Shown: positions 34,771 to 43,360, numbered from the stretch's first letter. The stretch: 64,000 bases of DNA from Roseomonas sp. (GCA_031180725.1 JAPSLO010000013.1:124001-188000); one strand, 5' to 3'. A program made the numbers and translations. The notes: generated by a model from the letters alone, not told the origin.

Positions 34771-35605
34771 AATGAATCGTCAGTGAGGCGCTGAGCGATT
34801 CGCCGCTGCGGAGCAGATGCATCGGGCCATGCGCGGCGGCGAAGGCGCGGTTGGCGGCATCCGGCGCGTGGCTGACAGGCTCCACCGCGATCGCCTCCGC
34901 GCCGCGCGGCGCATAGACCTGCAGGTTCGAAGCCCAGTCGCCCCGCGCCTGCATCCGCAGCGCCCGCCCATCGGGCCAGGTGATTCGCGCCGTGCCGTCC
35001 CAGCCGGCGAAGTGGCCATCCAGGCCGAGCAGCACGCCATCCGCGCCGTTCAGCCCGGCGCTGGGGCGCGGCGCAATGGGCAGGCCGCGCGGATCGCGGC
35101 CGAAGGCAATGCGGGCGGCGACCTGCAGTCGCGTGCCGGCAGGGCGGGGAAAGTAGGGATGCCAGCCGATGCCCATGGGCGTCGGCGCCGCGCCTTCATT
35201 CGCCAGTGCCACGGCAAGCCGCAGCGCATCCTCCGCAAGCTTCACCTCCATCCGCGCGGCGCCGGTGAAGGGGGGACGGTGGAAGCGGCAGGACAGCACC
35301 AGGGCCGCGGGATCGGCCTGCTCCACCGTCCAGGGCATCTCTCGCAGGAAGCCGTGCAGGGCATTGCCTTCGGCGGGGCGGTTGATGGGCATTCGCCATT
35401 CGGCGCCGGCTGCCGCGATGCGCCCGCCATCCAGCCGGTTCGTCCAGGGCGCCATCAGGAAGCTGCCGTGGAAGCCGGCATTGGGATTGGCGCCGGGCGG
35501 GATCGGCAGCAGCAGGTCGCGCCCAGCATGGCGCAGCGCAGCGAAGGCCGCACCCTGCGCGGGCAGGATCGTGGCCTCCGCCGCGCCGGCGCGCAGGGTG
35601 ATCAT
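34763..35605 (-). CDS. Aldose 1-epimerase (mutarotase) family protein
   Basis: A 280-residue galactose-mutarotase-fold enzyme that interconverts alpha and beta anomers of sugars. Landmarks are NRLDGGRIA, NALHGFLREMPW with the active-site His, GIGWHPYFPRPAG with the second His, and VEPVSHAPDAAN near the C-terminus where the catalytic Glu usually lies. The start overlaps the uronate dehydrogenase stop (ATGA). In this operon it most likely supplies the correct uronic-acid anomer or helps open the aldarolactone. The substrate is inferred from context. Confidence 0.87.
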   Translation of the reverse strand: MITLRAGAAEATILPAQGAAFAALRHAGRDLLLPIPPGANPNAGFHGSFLMAPWTNRLDGGRIAAAGAEWRMPINRPAEGNALHGFLREMPWTVEQADPAALVLSCRFHRPPFTGAARMEVKLAEDALRLAVALANEGAAPTPMGIGWHPYFPRPAGTRLQVAARIAFGRDPRGLPIAPRPSAGLNGADGVLLGLDGHFAGWDGTARITWPDGRALRMQARGDWASNLQVYAPRGAEAIAVEPVSHAPDAANRAFAAAHGPMHLLRSGESLSASLTIHWC

Positions 35606-36441
35606 TCCAGCTCGAACTGGTCGCGCGGGGAGAAGCCGCCCTTGCGGGAATATTCAATCGAGCAGTAGCCGCCGCCCTGGTAGCGCTCTTCCACCGGGTC
35701 GTCGGAAACGATGTTGCCGACCTCGGCCCGGAAATCCTCTGCCGTGTCCTGCGGCTGCCAGCCCAGCCGGTCGCGGTGGTCAGTGCCCCAATAGCTGGCC
35801 GGATTGCGGGAGGCGCCCCAGATGACGGCGTGACCGACCTTCTCCGCCTCGATGCAGCGGATAACCAGCCGGGCGAGATCGGCGTAGCTCAGCCAGGTGG
35901 AGAGCATCCGTGCATTCACCGGCTTGGGGAAGGAGGAGCCGATGCGGATATTGACGTTCTCCACCCCGTGCTTGTCCCAGTACAGGCGGCCCATGAGCTC
36001 CCCATAGACCTTGGACAGCCCGTAATAGCCATCGGGGCGGAAGGCGCAGTCATGGTCCAGCTTCGCCTCATTGCCCGTCACCCGCTCATGGAAGCCGATG
36101 GCGTGGTTGGAGGAAGCGAAGACCACCCGTGCCCCCTCGCGCCGGGCCGCTTCGTAGATGTGGTACAGGCCGCGCAGGTTGGGGCCGATGATCTCCTCGA
36201 AGGGGCGCTCCACCGAGACGCCGCCGAAGTGGAGGATGGTGGAGCAGCCTTCGGCCTGGCGGACGATGGCGAGCGCCTCGTTCAGGTCGGCCTTCACGAA
36301 GCGGGCCTGGGGCGGCAGCGGATCCGGGAAGGGGATGATGTCGGTCAGCCGCAGCTCATAGCCGGCGGCGGAGAGTTCCTTTGCCAGCATCCGCCCCAGA
36401 TTGCCGGAGGCGCCGGTCAGCAGGATGGGCTTCTTCTGCAT
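35602..36441 (-). CDS. udh: Uronate dehydrogenase (NAD-dependent)
   Basis: A 279-residue extended SDR that oxidises D-glucuronate or D-galacturonate to the aldarolactone with NAD+. Motifs are GASGNLGRML for the cofactor, LHFGGVSVERPFEEI, FASSNHAIGF and the catalytic YGLSK. IRIGSSFPKPVNARML and WLSYADLARL are characteristic of Udh rather than of UDP-sugar epimerases. It lies 24 bases after the TRAP large permease, which fits uptake followed by oxidation of uronic acids. Confidence 0.87.
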   Translation of the reverse strand: MQKKPILLTGASGNLGRMLAKELSAAGYELRLTDIIPFPDPLPPQARFVKADLNEALAIVRQAEGCSTILHFGGVSVERPFEEIIGPNLRGLYHIYEAARREGARVVFASSNHAIGFHERVTGNEAKLDHDCAFRPDGYYGLSKVYGELMGRLYWDKHGVENVNIRIGSSFPKPVNARMLSTWLSYADLARLVIRCIEAEKVGHAVIWGASRNPASYWGTDHRDRLGWQPQDTAEDFRAEVGNIVSDDPVEERYQGGGYCSIEYSRKGGFSPRDQFELE

Positions 36442-36465
36442 GGGCAGGTCCTTGTTTCCAGCGGC

Positions 36466-37764
36466 TCAGCCGCCGTAGCCGAGCAGCAGCCGCGGCAGGG
36501 TGAGCGAGACTTCGGGCACGTAGGTGGTAAGGGCGAGCGCAACCAGGATCGCGCCCCAGAAGGGCCAAATGGTCCGCGTCACCTGTTCGATCGGGATGCG
36601 ACCTATGGCGCAGCCGACGAAGAGCACGGCGCCAACGGGTGGCGTGGTGAGGCCGAGGCCCAGGTTCATCATCATCACCATCCCGAACTGCACCGGGTCC
36701 AGGCCGATGGAGGTGACGACCGGCAGGAAGATTGGCGTGGTAATCAGGATCAGCGCCGCCATGTCCATCACGCAGCCCAACAGCAGCAGGCAGACATTGA
36801 TCAGCAGCATTACCACAAAGGGATTGCCGCTGATCGCCAGCATTCCCTCCGTCAGCAGTTCCGGCAGGCGGTAGAGCGCCAGTAGATAGGCGAAGGCGGT
36901 GGCGGTGCCGACCAGCAGGAAGACCACGGCCGAGGTCCGCACGCTGGCGGCGACGGCGATCTTGAAGTTCTCCCAGCTCAGCGCCCGGTAGACGAGGATG
37001 GTCACCACCAGCGCCCAGATGGTGCCGAAAGCCGCGCTTTCCGTCACCGTGAAGATGCCGGAGAGCACGCCGCCCAGGATGATGAAGGCGGTGAAGAGGC
37101 CGGGCAGGGCATCTACGAAAGCCCAGGCGAGGTGGCGGAAGCCCTTCCAGCCCTCGGCCGGGTAGCCGCGCCGCACCGCCATGACGTAGGCGGCGAGGCC
37201 CAGGAAGAGGCACATCATGATCCCCGGCACTATGCCCGCGATGAACAGCGCCGAGACCGAGATGCCGCCCCCCGCGGCGAGGGAGTACAGGATCATGTTG
37301 TGCGAAGGCGGGATCAGGATGCCGGCGATGGAGGAGGTGACGGTCAGGCTGACCGCGTAATCCACGCCATAGCCCTTGGCCTGCATGGCCGGGATCAGGA
37401 TGACGCCGGTGGCCGAGGTATCGGCGACCGCCGAGCCCGAGATGCCGCCGAACAGCATGGAGGTGGAGACATCCACCATGCCGAGTCCGCCGCGCATCCA
37501 GCCCACGCAGGCGGAGGCGAGCGCCACCAGCCGCCGGGCGATGCCGCCATGCAGCATCAGTTCGCCGGCGAAGATGAAGAAGGGGATGGCGAGCAGCGAG
37601 AAGATGCTCATCCCCGCGGTCATCTGCTGGAAGGCGACCGCCGGGTTCAGGCCTTCCCAGAGGAAGCCCACGAGCGCGGCGACGCCCAGCGTGAAGGCCA
37701 CCGGCACGCCGGCGATCACGCCCAGGACGAAGACCGCGAGGATCAGGAAGAGACCGAATTCCAC
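36466..37764 (-). CDS. dctM: TRAP transporter large permease (DctM)
   Basis: A 432-residue 12-helix inner-membrane subunit of a TRAP transporter that couples sodium entry to uptake of organic acids. The DctM pattern is present: GVPVAFTLGVAALVGF, IPFFIFAGELM, GGISGSAVADTSATGVILIPAM and IPPSHNMILY. The start is a GTG at 37764, six bases from the small permease stop. Next to uronate dehydrogenase, the most likely cargo is glucuronate or galacturonate. Confidence 0.95.
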   Translation of the reverse strand: MEFGLFLILAVFVLGVIAGVPVAFTLGVAALVGFLWEGLNPAVAFQQMTAGMSIFSLLAIPFFIFAGELMLHGGIARRLVALASACVGWMRGGLGMVDVSTSMLFGGISGSAVADTSATGVILIPAMQAKGYGVDYAVSLTVTSSIAGILIPPSHNMILYSLAAGGGISVSALFIAGIVPGIMMCLFLGLAAYVMAVRRGYPAEGWKGFRHLAWAFVDALPGLFTAFIILGGVLSGIFTVTESAAFGTIWALVVTILVYRALSWENFKIAVAASVRTSAVVFLLVGTATAFAYLLALYRLPELLTEGMLAISGNPFVVMLLINVCLLLLGCVMDMAALILITTPIFLPVVTSIGLDPVQFGMVMMMNLGLGLTTPPVGAVLFVGCAIGRIPIEQVTRTIWPFWGAILVALALTTYVPEVSLTLPRLLLGYGG

Positions 37765-37770
37765 GGGCGG

Positions 37771-38286
37771 CTACTCCAGGAAGGCGGCCTTGATGCCGCG
37801 CTGCTCGGGCCCTTCCTTGCGCAGGATGTCCTGCAGGACCTGTTCGATGGCGAAGAGGGTGATGAGACCACCGCAGACCAGGAGCGGCACATAGGTCCAG
37901 CCCTGGCTGACGCCGAGGAGGGGGATGCGGAAGTTCCACACCATCTCCACCAGCTCCCGCGAATAGACCATCATTGCCAGGCCGAAGAGGCCGACCACCG
38001 TGTCGCAGCCCACCGCGATCCAGCGCTGGACGCCCATCGGCAGCGCCTCGCGGAAGCCGAGGACGGAGAGGTGGAAGCGTTCCCGCACGCCCACGGCGGC
38101 GACAGGCAGCGCGATGCAGAGGATGGCGAGCGTGGCCGCCCGTTCCACCCAGGTGGGCGTGTCGTTCAGGATGTAGCGGCCGAAGACCATCCAGCCCATC
38201 ATCGCCACCAGCCCCACCAGCGCGATGCCGGCGAGAGTGACGACGAGCCGCGCCAGCATGTCCAGCGCGCGCGAGAACAGCGCCAT
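37771..38286 (-). CDS. dctQ: TRAP transporter small permease (DctQ)
   Basis: A 171-residue four-helix subunit. DctQ traits are the N-terminal LARLVVTLAGIALVGLVAMMGWMVFGRYILNDTPTW, a conserved ERAATLAILCIALPVAAVGVRERFHL core, and a C-terminal helix followed by a charged tail. It works with the DctM permease just downstream and the DctP binding protein upstream. The hairpin at 38324-38347 precedes it and may lower its expression relative to dctP. Confidence 0.92.
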   Translation of the reverse strand: MALFSRALDMLARLVVTLAGIALVGLVAMMGWMVFGRYILNDTPTWVERAATLAILCIALPVAAVGVRERFHLSVLGFREALPMGVQRWIAVGCDTVVGLFGLAMMVYSRELVEMVWNFRIPLLGVSQGWTYVPLLVCGGLITLFAIEQVLQDILRKEGPEQRGIKAAFLE

Positions 38287-38323
38287 GCGGGGAGACTTTC
38301 AGAAAGGAAGAGGCGGTGGACAG

Positions 38324-38347
38324 GCGGGGCCGCGCCGGCGGCCCCGC
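38324..38347 (-). terminator. Intra-operon hairpin between dctP and dctQ
   Basis: A perfect 10-bp stem GCGGGGCCGC / GCGGCCCCGC with a 4-base GCCG loop lies in the 70-base gap after dctP. Strong hairpins at this place in TRAP and ABC operons often stabilise the binding-protein mRNA and attenuate permease expression; that role is inferred here. Confidence 0.6.
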
Positions 38348-38356
38348 GGAAGCGTA

Positions 38357-39343
38357 TCAGGGCAGTTCGCGGATGCGCTGCACTAGAGAGGAGAGGCGCG
38401 GATTGCTGCCCGTGTACTTCTGATAGACGGGCGCCATCAGCTCGGCCCAGGGGCGGCGGTCCGCGACCTCGATCACGGTCACGCCGGCGCGTTCCACCAC
38501 CTGGCGGGACTGCCGCTCGCGCTCCGCCCAGAGCTGGCGCTGGAAGGCAGCGGCTTCGCGCGCCGCGTCACGCAGGATGTTGCGCTCCTGCTCGTTCAGC
38601 CGGCGCCAGCGCTGCTGCGAGACGGCCAGCACTTCCGGCACGTTGCTGTGCTCGGTGGTGGTGAAGTAGCGCGCAACCTCGAAATGGCGGGTGCTCTCGT
38701 AGGAGGGCCAGTTGTTCTCCGCCCCGTCAATCACGCCGGACTGCAGGCTGGTGAAGACCTCGCCGAAGGGCAGCGGCGTGGGGTTGGCACCCAGCGCGCG
38801 CATGAGATCGATCCAGAGGTCGGAGGTCTGGACGCGGATCTTCATGCCGCGCAGGTCCGCCGGAGTGCGGACCGGGCGCGTGGTGTAGATGCTGCGCGCG
38901 CCGGCATCGAACCAGCTCAGCGCGATGATGCCGATCTGTTCCAGGTCCTTCGCGATCTCCTCGCCGGCGATGCCGTCGATGGCGCGGTGGCTATGGGCGA
39001 CGTCGCGGAACAGGAAAGGCAGCGTCACCACCTGGGTAGTCGGCGCCAGATTGTTGAAAGGGGAAAGGTTGAAATTCGCGAAATCGATCGAACCCAGACG
39101 CATCTGCTGGATCGCCTCGTCCTGCTGACCCAGCTGCGCGGAGTGGTAGGTCCGCATCCGAATGCGATTATTCGTGCGTTGCATGACAAGTTCGCCGAAC
39201 CTGTCCAGGCCGCGGCCGTTCGGATAGTCGGCGGCATGGATGTTCCAGCCGCGCCATTCCTGGGCCTGCCCGGCCCCTGGCAGCCAGGGCACGAGTGCCG
39301 CGGTGGCCAAGGCCGCGGCGCGCAGTACGCGCATCACCTTCAT
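38357..39343 (-). CDS. dctP: TRAP transporter substrate-binding protein (DctP)
   Basis: A 328-residue periplasmic binding protein. An export signal (VLRAAALATAALVPWLPGAGQAQ) precedes the DctP domain. Family elements are FGELVMQRTNNRIRMRTYHSAQLGQQDEAIQQMRLGSID, then the Arg-bearing MKIRVQTSD that binds the carboxylate, and EVFTSLQSGVIDGAENNWPSY. GGGAGG lies just before the ATG at 39343. It heads the dctPQM-udh-mutarotase operon, so uronates are the likely ligand. Confidence 0.94.
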   Translation of the reverse strand: MKVMRVLRAAALATAALVPWLPGAGQAQEWRGWNIHAADYPNGRGLDRFGELVMQRTNNRIRMRTYHSAQLGQQDEAIQQMRLGSIDFANFNLSPFNNLAPTTQVVTLPFLFRDVAHSHRAIDGIAGEEIAKDLEQIGIIALSWFDAGARSIYTTRPVRTPADLRGMKIRVQTSDLWIDLMRALGANPTPLPFGEVFTSLQSGVIDGAENNWPSYESTRHFEVARYFTTTEHSNVPEVLAVSQQRWRRLNEQERNILRDAAREAAAFQRQLWAERERQSRQVVERAGVTVIEVADRRPWAELMAPVYQKYTGSNPRLSSLVQRIRELP

Positions 39344-39487
39344 GAGACGTCCCTCCTAGCCGGCGCTCGCGCGTCCGGTTCCGGCGCGATGATCATCGGC
39401 ATCGCGCCTGTCTGTCAAATTCGCAAATCGGTTTGGAACCGGGCGCCTTCGCCTGCGCTTCGGCGTCATTCCAGCGTGGGGGAATTT

Positions 39488-39643
39488 ATGGACGAGGATC
39501 GCGAAGCGGCCGAGGCCGAGATGCCGGAGGTGCCGCTAGTGCCCGCGGCGGCGGTAGGCTTCCTGCTCTATCCCTGGGCGGTGCAGCTGATCCTGGCGAA
39601 TCCGCCGGCGAACGACGTCGGGCTGGCCCCACAGCAAGGCTGA
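39488..39643 (+). CDS. Possible small protein, unknown
   Basis: A 51-residue candidate with an acidic N-terminus (MDEDREAAEAEMPEVP) and a short hydrophobic stretch (PAAAVGFLLYPWAVQLILA). GTGGGGG precedes the ATG. It is not a known family. It lies between dctP and the amidase in the amidase direction. Short length makes this call tentative. Confidence 0.35.
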   Translation: MDEDREAAEAEMPEVPLVPAAAVGFLLYPWAVQLILANPPANDVGLAPQQG

Positions 39644-39712
39644 GCCGCCCCGTCTTGCCGGCCCGCGCCGGGCCGCGCAGCATCCGGCACCTTGGGGGAC
39701 AGGGTGCCGAGC

Positions 39713-41071
39713 ATGACATTGCAGACCATCGCCGAGGCTGCGCGCGACCTGGCCGCGGGCCGGACCAGTGCTGTACGTCTGGTGGAGCAGGCGCTGGCCC
39801 GGATCGCCGACCCCGCTGGGGAAGGCGCGCGCGCCTTCGTGCAGGTGCAGGCGGATGCCGCCCTGGCCGCGGCGCGGGCGATGGATGCGCTGCGCCAGGC
39901 CGGGCGCGCCCCGAGCCCCTGGGCGGGCATTCCCATCTCGATCAAGGACCTGTACGACCAACGCGGCGTGGTGACGCGCGGTGGGTCCGTCGCGCTGAAG
40001 GATGCCGCGCCGGCCGCCGCCACCGCGCCCTCCGTCGCCCGGCTGGAGAAGGCCGGCTTCGTGGTGCTGGGGCGCACCAACATGACGGAATTCGCCTTCT
40101 CCGGCCTCGGCGTGAACCCGCATTACGGCACGCCGCGCTCGCCTTGGGACCGGATCACGGGGCGGTTGCCAGGCGGCTCCTCCTCCGGCGCCGGGGTGGC
40201 GGTGGCGGAGGGGATGGGCTTCGCGGGCCTGGGGTCGGACACCGGCGGGTCCTGCCGTATCCCGGCCGCGCTCTGCGGTGTGGTGGGATGGAAGCCCACG
40301 GCCCGGCGCGTGCCGCTGACGGGCACGCTGCCGCTCTCCTTCACGCTGGATAGCCTGGGGCCGCTGGCGCGGTCGGTTGATTGCTGCGCGCTGATCGACA
40401 GCCTGATGGCCGGCGAGGAGGCCTGGTCGCCCGGCCTGCCCCTGCCGGTGGCAGGGCTGCGGCTCGGGGTGCTGCAGGGCTATGTCACGGAAGGCTGGGA
40501 TGCCGGCGTCACCGCGGCTTTCGAAGCGGCCCTGTCCCGCCTTTCGGCGGCCGGCGCCCGCATCGAGAAGCTGGAAGTGCCGGAACTGGCCGAGATCCCC
40601 GCGGCGATGGCGCGGGTGAACTTCGCGGCCAGCGAGGCCTGGGCCTGGCACCGCCATCTGGTGGCGCGCAAGCGCGATGCCTATGACCCACGCATCCTGG
40701 CCCGCATCCTGCGCGGCGAGGCGATGTCGGCGGCCGACTACATCGAGCTGACGCAGGTCCGCGCGCGAATCATCGCCGCCATCGCCGCACGCACCGCGCC
40801 CTTCGATGCGGTGGTGCTGCCCACCTGCCCCCTGGTGCCGCCCGCGCTTTCCGAGGTGGAGGAGGAGACGGAATACGGCCGCATCAACCTGCTGCTGCTG
40901 CGCAACCCGACGGTGGCGAACTTCCTGGACCGTTGCGCCATTAGCCTGCCCTGCCACCGGCCGGGCGAGGGGCCGGTGGGCTTCATGCTGATGGGCGAGA
41001 CGATGGGCGATGCGCGGCTGCTCTCCGTCGCGCTGGCAGTGGAAGCGGTGCTTCGGGGCGAGAGCGCGTAG
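39713..41071 (+). CDS. Amidase signature family enzyme
   Basis: A 452-residue amidase of the Ser-cisSer-Lys type. The catalytic lysine is in PISIKDLYD, the cis-serine and serine are in GGSSSGAGVAVAEGM, and GLGSDTGGSCRIPAALCGVVGWKPT completes the signature. It hydrolyses a carbon-nitrogen bond in amides, with the exact substrate unknown; AtzF-like, GatA-like and other relatives all share this core. The ATG at 39713 follows a weak site. Its stop abuts the stop of the convergent ltnD gene without a gap. Confidence 0.92.
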   Translation: MTLQTIAEAARDLAAGRTSAVRLVEQALARIADPAGEGARAFVQVQADAALAAARAMDALRQAGRAPSPWAGIPISIKDLYDQRGVVTRGGSVALKDAAPAAATAPSVARLEKAGFVVLGRTNMTEFAFSGLGVNPHYGTPRSPWDRITGRLPGGSSSGAGVAVAEGMGFAGLGSDTGGSCRIPAALCGVVGWKPTARRVPLTGTLPLSFTLDSLGPLARSVDCCALIDSLMAGEEAWSPGLPLPVAGLRLGVLQGYVTEGWDAGVTAAFEAALSRLSAAGARIEKLEVPELAEIPAAMARVNFAASEAWAWHRHLVARKRDAYDPRILARILRGEAMSAADYIELTQVRARIIAAIAARTAPFDAVVLPTCPLVPPALSEVEEETEYGRINLLLLRNPTVANFLDRCAISLPCHRPGEGPVGFMLMGETMGDARLLSVALAVEAVLRGESA

Positions 41072-41968
41072 CTAGCCCTTGTCCCCCGGCAGCTTGATGC
41101 CGGTCAGCGCCTGCCAGACGCGGATGACGAAGCCGTCATCCGCCCGGCCCTGGCCCATGGCGCTGGCCGCGGTGAACAACTGTTGCGCCTGGCTGGCCAG
41201 TGGCACGGGATGGTCCAGGCTGCGCGCCATCTCCGCCACCAGGCCCAGATCCTTCACGAAGATGTCCACCGCGCTGCGCGGCGCATCATCGCCGGTCAGC
41301 ACGCGGGCCATGCGGTTCTCGAACATCCAGGAATTGCCGGCGGCGCTGGTGACGACGTCATAAAGCTGCTGCGGGTCCGCACCGGCGCGGATGCCGAGCG
41401 ACATTGCCTCTGCCGCCACGGCGATATGCACGCCGGCCAGCAACTGATGCACCACCTTCACCGTGGCGCCGATGCCGGGCGCTTCGCCCAGCATCCAGAC
41501 CTTCGCGGCGACGGCCTTCAGCACCGGATCGGCCTTCGCGAAGGCGGCCGGCGTGCCGGAGGCCATCACCGTCATCTCGCCGGAAGCGGCCTTCGCCGCG
41601 CCGCCGGAAACCGGCGCATCCAGGTAGAGCAGGCCGCGCGCTTCCGCCTGGGCGGCCAGCCGCCGCGCATCATCCGGCGACATGGTGGCGGAGGAGATCA
41701 CCAGGCCGCCTGGCGCCATACGGCCCGCGCAGCCTGCCGGGCCGAACAGCGCCGCCTCGGTCTGGGCGGCGTCCACTACCAGCAGCAGCACGGCTTCCGT
41801 GCCTTGCGGTATGCTGTTGGGGCTGTCGCAGGCGGTGCCGCCGACGGCTGTGAATTCCGCGCGGGCACTCTCGCGAAGATCGCAGCCTGTGGTCGGCAGC
41901 CCGGCGCGCAGGCAGGACCGTGCCGCGCCCATGCCCATGGCCCCAAGGCCGATCACCGCAACGCGCAT
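41072..41968 (-). CDS. ltnD: L-threonate 2-dehydrogenase-like (HIBADH family)
   Basis: A 298-residue NAD-dependent beta-hydroxyacid dehydrogenase. The Rossmann motif is VIGLGAMGMGAA, the substrate loop is DAPVSGGAAKAASGEMTVM, and catalytic Lys171 is in GATVKVVHQLLAGVHIA. The blocks HQLLAGVH and AAGNSWMFENR fit LtnD enzymes, which oxidise L-threonate to 2-oxo-L-threonate, better than tartronate-semialdehyde reductases. The partner genes otnK and otnC usually found with ltnD are not in the window. The ATG at 41968 (MRVAVIG) is chosen by homology. Confidence 0.78.
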   Translation of the reverse strand: MRVAVIGLGAMGMGAARSCLRAGLPTTGCDLRESARAEFTAVGGTACDSPNSIPQGTEAVLLLVVDAAQTEAALFGPAGCAGRMAPGGLVISSATMSPDDARRLAAQAEARGLLYLDAPVSGGAAKAASGEMTVMASGTPAAFAKADPVLKAVAAKVWMLGEAPGIGATVKVVHQLLAGVHIAVAAEAMSLGIRAGADPQQLYDVVTSAAGNSWMFENRMARVLTGDDAPRSAVDIFVKDLGLVAEMARSLDHPVPLASQAQQLFTAASAMGQGRADDGFVIRVWQALTGIKLPGDKG

Positions 41969-42017
41969 GGCGCATTCCTCCCGCATTCCGCGCCGGCAGG
42001 CTCGCCGGGGAAGCGCC

Positions 42018-42107
42018 TCAGCGCAAGGTGAGCATCAGGATCTGGACCAGGGCTACCAGGACCATCAGCACCAGGACGATCCGGCCAAGGATGTGCATGG
42101 GCGGCAT
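42018..42107 (-). CDS. Possible 29-residue membrane microprotein
   Basis: A short frame from the ATG at 42107 encodes a peptide with a basic residue before a single hydrophobic helix: MPPMHILGRIVLVLMVLVA followed by LVQILMLTLR. It is exactly one membrane span. It lies between marR and ltnD on the same strand. No strong ribosome site is visible (CTTTCCCCC). The composition is far more hydrophobic than chance intergenic sequence. Confidence 0.35.
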   Translation of the reverse strand: MPPMHILGRIVLVLMVLVALVQILMLTLR

Positions 42108-42132
42108 GGGGGAAAGCTGGGGCGCCGGGACT

Positions 42133-42558
42133 TCAGCGGGAAGGGGCGATGAGGTCGCGCAGCACGGCCTTCAGCACCGGGGCTGCGTCGCCATGGCGGG
42201 CCAGCAGCTCGGCCTCGTGCCGACGGGCCTCGGGGATCAGCGTCTCGGCCAAGGCCTGGCCGGCCTCGGTCAGCAGGATGCGCATATGCCGTCCCTCCCG
42301 TTGGCGGCGGATCAGGCCCTGGGATTCCATGCGGTCCAGCAGGCGGGTCATGGTCGGCTGTGGCATCAGGCAGGCTGCCGCCAGCGTGCCCACCATCTCG
42401 CCACGCGGCACGCCATGCAGCGTCGCCACCACGCGCCAGACCGGCACCTTGACGCCACGCGCCTTCAACCGGGCATGAAACTCGGCCGAGGCGGCGTGCG
42501 AGGCACGCGCCAGCAGGTAGAGCAGGTAGTCGTTAAGGAAGCGATCCGGCCCGGCCAT
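42133..42558 (-). CDS. MarR-family transcriptional regulator
   Basis: A 141-residue winged-helix repressor. The DNA-binding domain spans about residues 45-105: VWRVVATLHGVPRGEMVGTLAAACLMPQPTMTRLLDRMESQGLIRRQREGRHMRILL. N- and C-terminal helices form the dimer. The ATG at 42558 is immediately beside an inverted repeat (42559-42578), which argues for autoregulation. It is divergent from the alpha/beta hydrolase/acyl-CoA dehydrogenase/synthetase operon and probably controls it in response to an aromatic or acyl-CoA ligand. Confidence 0.9.
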   Translation of the reverse strand: MAGPDRFLNDYLLYLLARASHAASAEFHARLKARGVKVPVWRVVATLHGVPRGEMVGTLAAACLMPQPTMTRLLDRMESQGLIRRQREGRHMRILLTEAGQALAETLIPEARRHEAELLARHGDAAPVLKAVLRDLIAPSR

Positions 42559-42578
42559 ACATATTACTTTTCATATGT
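42559..42578. promoter_or_regulatory. Probable MarR operator
   Basis: ACATAT and ATATGT form a perfect inverted repeat separated by eight bases (TACTTTTC). It is AT-rich in a GC-rich genome, and it touches the marR start codon. The divergent operon begins 72 bases away, so one site could control both directions. Confidence 0.6.
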
Positions 42579-42650
42579 CAGCGTCGCGCGATAGACTTTC
42601 CTGCACGACACAGGAGGAGGCTGCCGCATGCGTCGATGCGAGGATCCGAC

Positions 42651-43355
42651 ATGACGGTCGTGCTGCTGCATGGCATCGGCGGGGCGAGCTGGGGCGATCT
42701 GGTGCCCGGCGCCCTGGACTGGCCTTTCCCGGGTTTCCGCGGGACTAAGCCGGTGTTCCCGATGAGTTTTCCGGGCCTGGCGGCGGCGCTGCGAGCGGAG
42801 CTCGATGCGCGCGGCGTGGGAAAGGCGGTGCTGGTCGGCCATTCGATGGGCGGCATGCTGGCGCAGGAATTCGTCGCCACCTGGCCGGACCGCGTGGCGA
42901 AGCTGGTGCTCTATGCCACCACCCCGGCCTTCGGCGGCCGCGACCCGGCTTTCGCTGAGGCCTTCCTGCGCGCCCGCCTGGCGCCGCTGGAAGGCGGGCG
43001 CTCCATGGCGGAAGCGGCTGAGGCCCTGCTGGAAGGCATGTTCCCGCCGGGATCGGACCCCGAGGCCCTGCCCAGGGCCGCCGCCGCCATGTCCGAGATC
43101 CCGGTCGAGGTCTATCGCGAGACGGTGCGCTGCCTGACCACCTTCGACCGCCGCGCGGACCAGGCGCGCATCGCCGTGCCCACCCTGCTGATCGCCGGCG
43201 AGCGCGACCAGGCCGCGCCGCTGAAGACCATGCAGCGCATGGCGGATGCAATTCCAGGCGCGCGTTTGCATGTCATCCCCGGCGCCGGCCACATGCCGCA
43301 TCTGGAACGCCCCGCCGAGTTCCGCGCCGCCCTGCTGCCCTTCCTTGCGGAGTGA
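42651..43355 (+). CDS. Alpha/beta hydrolase (enol-lactonase-like)
   Basis: A 234-residue alpha/beta hydrolase. The nucleophile elbow is VGHSMGGML, the acid is in AGERDQAAPL and the histidine in GAGHMPHLERP. The compact form resembles 3-oxoadipate enol-lactonases and related esterases. The best Shine-Dalgarno (AGGAGGAGG at about 42611) actually serves an 8-codon frame starting at 42628 whose TGA overlaps this ATG, so the gene may be translationally coupled to a leader. It is the first gene of a three-gene operon with an acyl-CoA dehydrogenase and an acyl-CoA synthetase. Confidence 0.88.
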   Translation: MTVVLLHGIGGASWGDLVPGALDWPFPGFRGTKPVFPMSFPGLAAALRAELDARGVGKAVLVGHSMGGMLAQEFVATWPDRVAKLVLYATTPAFGGRDPAFAEAFLRARLAPLEGGRSMAEAAEALLEGMFPPGSDPEALPRAAAAMSEIPVEVYRETVRCLTTFDRRADQARIAVPTLLIAGERDQAAPLKTMQRMADAIPGARLHVIPGAGHMPHLERPAEFRAALLPFLAE

Positions 43356-43360
43356 TGCCC

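Noticed and set aside
36356-37939. Long minus-strand frame overlapping dctM in another frame
   Set aside because: It is a GC-driven shadow of the TRAP permease gene with no family resemblance.
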